NCBI RefSeq assembly: GCF_000283155.1 | Contig: NW_004454178.1 | Span: 27,031,984 to 27,095,983, forward strand | DNA length: 64,000 bases | Reading direction: 5' to 3' | DNA from: Ceratotherium simum simum | Lineage: Eukaryota > Chordata > Mammalia > Perissodactyla > Rhinocerotidae | Part shown: positions 60,327 to 64,000 of the stretch, one piece after another | Numbering within the stretch: position 1 is the stretch's first letter | Layout: each line of letters opens with the position of its first letter | Made by a program: the position numbers and the translations under genes | Notes under the pieces: generated by a model | Database searches by the model: none | Seen by the model: only the letters and a program-made list of their open reading frames with translations | Told to the model about the DNA's origin: nothing

Positions 60327-60667
60327 GTCTTAGTTCAGGCTAAGACAGAATATAACAAAATATCATAACAAAAATATCATAGACTATGTGGTTTAAACAC
60401 CAGTTATTTGTCACAGTTCTGGAGGCTGGGAAGTCCAAGATCCAGCGTCTGGTGAGGCCGCTCTTCCTGGTTTGCAGATGGCCATCTTGCTGTGGTACCT
60501 TCACGTGGCAGACAGAGAGAAGACACAAACTCCGGCAGCTCTCCTCTTATAAGGGCTCCACCCTCATGACCTAACTCCCAAAGTACCAATCTCCAAATAC
60601 CATCACAGTGGGGATTAGGGATTCAAAACATGAATTTTTGGGGGACACAAACATTCATTCCATAGCA
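60327..60667 (-). mobile_element. MLT1-type MaLR LTR, antisense
   Basis: CACAGTTCTGGAGGCTGGGAAGTCCAAGATCCAG, CCTTCACGTGGCAGACAGAGAG, CTTATAAGGGCTCCACCCTCATGACC and CTCCAAATACCATCACA match the inverse MLT1 order. The L1 ORF1 text is contiguous when it is removed. Confidence 0.75.
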
Positions 60668-63231
60668 GAGACCAACCACAGATCCAGGAAGCTCAGAGAA
60701 CACCAAGAATAATAAATACCAAAACAAACAAACAAACAAACCTCAATCAAAAAACTATATGTAGGCATATCATATTCAGAATCAAAAATAAAGCAAAAAA
60801 TCCTGAAAGAAGCCAGAAGGGAAAAAAAAAAACCCTTACCTATAGAGGAATAAAGTTAAGAATTACATCCAACTTCTCCTCAGAAACCACGCAAGCAAGA
60901 AGAGAGTGGAGTGAAATATGTAAAGCGTTGAGAGAAAAAACCCACCAACCTAGAATGCTGTACCCTGTGAAATCATTCCTCAAAAGTGAAAGAGAAATAA
61001 AGACTTTCTCAGACAAACAAAAATTGAAGGGATTTCTTTCCAGTAGACCTGCCTCATGCAAGAAATATTAAAAGGAGTTCTTTCTTGCCTTATGCAAGAG
61101 ATATTAAAAGGAGTGTTTTAGAGAGAAGAAAAATGATATAGGTCAGAAACTCAGATCTACATAAAGAAAAGAAGACCATCAGAAAAAGAACAATGAAGGT
61201 AAAATAAAAACTTATTTTTCTTATTCTTAATCGATCTAACAGATAACATTTTTTCAAAATAATAATAGCAACTGTGTATTCAATTATGTATATCTATATA
61301 TATCTACATATCTATATTCATGTTTATGTCTGCTTATGTATAAGTGAAATGAATGGCAGCAATGATACAAGGATGGGAGGGAGCAATTAGGATTATTTTG
61401 TTATAAAATTCTCGTAGTACCCGTGAAGCAGTATAGTGTCATTTGAAAGTAGACTTGGATTAATTGTAAATGTATATTGAAAACTCTAGGGCAACTAACA
61501 AAATAAAAGTAAAAAAAGAAATATAACTGATATGCTAAGAAAGGAGAGAAAATAAAATCATATAAAATGCTCAATTAAAACTATAAAAGGCAGAAAAAGA
61601 GGGAAGACAAAACAGAAACAAAGAACAAGGGCAACAATAGAAAACAGTAACAAATATGGTAGATCTTAGTCCAACAATATCAATAATCACTTTGAACATC
61701 AATGGTCTAAATGCACCAATTAAAAGACAGAGATCGTCAGAGCAGATCAAAAACCAAAACCCAATTATATGTTATCTATAAAAATCCCAGTTAAAATATA
61801 GACTAAAATTAAATGGATGAAGATCACCCATGCTAACACTAATCAAAAGATAGTGAGAGTAATCATATTCATTTCAGACAGAGCTAACTTCACACCAGGG
61901 AAAGTTATCAAGGATAAAGATAGGCATTATATAATGATAAAGGGTCATTCTCCAAGAAGATACAACAATCTTTAACGTGTATGCACCTGCCAACAGAACA
62001 TCAAAATGCATGAGGCAAAAATTGGTAGACCTGCCAGGAGAAATAGATGAATTCACTATTATAGTTGAAGACTTCAACACCTCTCCACCATAAATGGACA
62101 GATCCAGCTGGCAGAAAATCAGTAAGGACATAGTTGAACTGAACAACACCATCAATCAACTGGATATAATGGACATCTACAGATTACTTCATCCAACAAC
62201 AGAAGACACATTATTCTCAAACTTGCCTGGAATATTCACCACGACAGATCAATTCTGGGCTATAAAACACACCTTAACAAATCCAAAATAATATAAATCA
62301 TACAATTTCTGCCCTCAGCCCACATAGGAATAAACTAGAAATCAATAACAGAAAGATAGGAGGAAAATCCCAAAACACATGGATATTAAACCACACACTT
62401 CTAAATAACACATGGGTCAAAGAAGAAATATCAAAGGAAATTTAAATCCAAAGTAAGCAGGAGGAAAGAAATAATAAAAACTAGAGCTGAAATTAATGAA
62501 ATTAAAAACAGGAAAACAACAGAGGAAATCAATGAAACCAAAAGTTGGCATTTTGAAAAGATCAATAAAATTGATATGCCTCTAGCCAGGCTAAGAAAAA
62601 CAGAGAGAGAAAACAAAAACTACTAATATCAGAAATGACAAAAAGGACCTAACTATAGACCCCAAGGACATGAAAAGGATAATAAAAGAATACTGAAACA
62701 ACTCTATGCCCAATAATTTGATAACCTAGATGAAATGGACCAATTCCTTGAAAGGCACAATCTGTCAAAACTCATACAAGAAGAAACTGACAATCTGGAT
62801 ATGTCTATACCTTTTAAAGAACTTGAAAACAATAATTAATAACCTCCCAGACTGAAAGCACCAAACCCAGATGGGTTCATTGGTGAATTCTACCAAACAT
62901 GTAAGAAAGAAATTGTACCAATTCTCTATAATATCCTCAGATGATAGAAGCAGAGAGAATACTTCCCAACTCATTCTGTGAGACCAGGATTACCATGACA
63001 CCAAAACCAGATGAAGATATTACAAGAAAAGAAAACTACAGACCAATATCTTTCATGAGCAAAGATACAAAAATCCTCAACAAAATATTATCAAGTTGAA
63101 CCCTACAATGTATAAAAAGAATTATACACCATGACCAAGATGGATTTATCCCAGGTATTCAAGGCTGGTTAAACTTTCTAAAGTCAATTGGTATAATCCA
63201 TCACATCAACAGGCTAAAGAAGAAAAACTGT

Positions 63232-63474
63232 ATGATCATGTCAACAGATGAAGAAAAACCATTTGACAAAATCCAATATCCATTCGTGATAAAAAAAAAA
63301 ATCAGTAAACTAGGAATAGAGGGGAACTTCAACTTCATAGAGAATATCTACAAGAAACCTATAGCTAACATCATACCTAGTGCTGTGAAACCTGAAGCTT
63401 TCCCACTAAAACAGGAACAAAGCAAGGATGTTCCCTCTCACCACTCCTTTTTAACATCATACTGGAAGTCCTAG
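63232..63474 (+). pseudogene. L1 ORF2 reverse transcriptase remnant
   Basis: An 80-codon piece carrying [16 protein letters not shown] and [19 protein letters not shown], homologous to the RT remnant at 20,358-20,714. It is truncated by a frameshift. Confidence 0.7.
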
Positions 63475-64000
63475 CTACTTCAATAACACACAAAAAAGGA
63501 AAGAAATGATACCCTGATTGGGAAGGAAGAAATAAAACTGTCTTTGTTCACAGATGATATGATCACTATGTAGAAAGTCCAAAAGAATCGACAAAAAAAC
63601 AATTCTTGGAACTAACAAGCAATTATAGCAAGGTTGCAGGATATAAGATTAACATACAAAAGAAAATAGCTTTCCTATATATCAGAAATGAACAAGTGAA
63701 ATATGAAATTTAAAACACAATACCATGTGCATTAACACCCCCTAAAAATGAAATACTTAGGTATAAAGTAACACAGTATGTACAAGATCTGTATGAAGAA
63801 AACTACAAAACTCTGATGAAAGAAATCAAAGAAGTAAATAAATGGAGAGATATTCCATGTTCGTGGGTAGGAAGACTCAATACTGTTAAGATGTCAGTTC
63901 TTCCCTACTTAGATTCAAAGCAATTCCAATCAAAATTCCAGCAAGTTATTTTGCGGCCATTGACAAACGGATTCTCAAGTTTCTTCATGCATCTCTTTAA

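Larger units (their letters stand above)
58970..64000 (+). mobile_element. Sense L1, 5' region through ORF2 RT, continuing past the window
   Basis: A 5' region (about 58,970-59,750) is followed by ORF1-like sequence (about 59,760-60,326), resuming after a nested LTR (GAGACCAACCACAGATCCAGG at 60,667). An inter-ORF stretch follows, then the ORF2 endonuclease (TCACTTTGAACATCAATGGTC at 61,688) and RT (about 63,100-63,500), up to the window edge. Many stops are present. Its 3' end lies outside the window. Confidence 0.78.

Overview
The window looks like nuclear DNA of a placental mammal, most likely a perissodactyl such as a horse, ass or rhinoceros. It is AT-rich and gene-poor, and most of it is nested L1 LINE fragments on both strands. 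It also holds MaLR/ERVL LTRs, Tigger and MER5-type DNA transposons and MIR. Ten SINEs have a tRNA-like head reading roughly GGGGCTGGCCC..GTGGC.TAG.GGTTAA and a tail with CAGATGTTAGCTCAGGG. I recognise this as the equine repetitive element (ERE) family, which points to Perissodactyla. No bacterial or viral gene organisation is present.

Only two intact genes are supported: single-exon class II olfactory receptor coding sequences at 36,974-37,918 and 49,984-50,931, both on the plus strand. They are tandem paralogues, about 82% identical in protein by hand count. Each sits downstream of a homologous GC-rich block (about 24.88-25.69 kb and 46.86-47.64 kb) that carries two conserved splice-donor-like sites. 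The homology also includes the L1 3' end just upstream of each block. I read this as a duplicated unit: L1 tail, upstream non-coding exon/promoter block, intron, receptor exon. Unit B is compact (about 4.8 kb). Unit A is about 13.7 kb because some 9.5 kb of antisense L1 lies between its block and its receptor.

Layout. 0-9 kb: antisense L1 fragments with a Tigger copy, an MLT1 LTR and an LTR-like stretch. 9-24.5 kb: sense and antisense L1s with four EREs, a fold-back Tigger/MER2 element and an 855-bp solo ERV LTR with a perfect 5-bp target duplication. 24.5-38.2 kb: receptor unit A with two large antisense L1s and four EREs. 38.2-46.5 kb: repeats, two EREs, an MLT2 LTR and simple repeats. 46.5-51.3 kb: receptor unit B. 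51.3-64 kb: L1 3' ends, a possible L2 fragment, a two-LTR MaLR provirus relic and the 5' five kilobases of a sense L1 that runs off the window.

The most interesting points are these: (i) the 5' end of an antisense L1 stops about 30 bp from the start codon of receptor A, where receptor B has a clean splice acceptor; (ii) receptor B has lost several near-invariant receptor residues; (iii) the two genes show a mosaic of near-identical and diverged tracts, suggesting gene conversion. I found no evidence of a wholly new kind of system. Repeat names come from recognition of consensus motifs, not from a search, and repeat boundaries are approximate unless a target-site duplication is stated.
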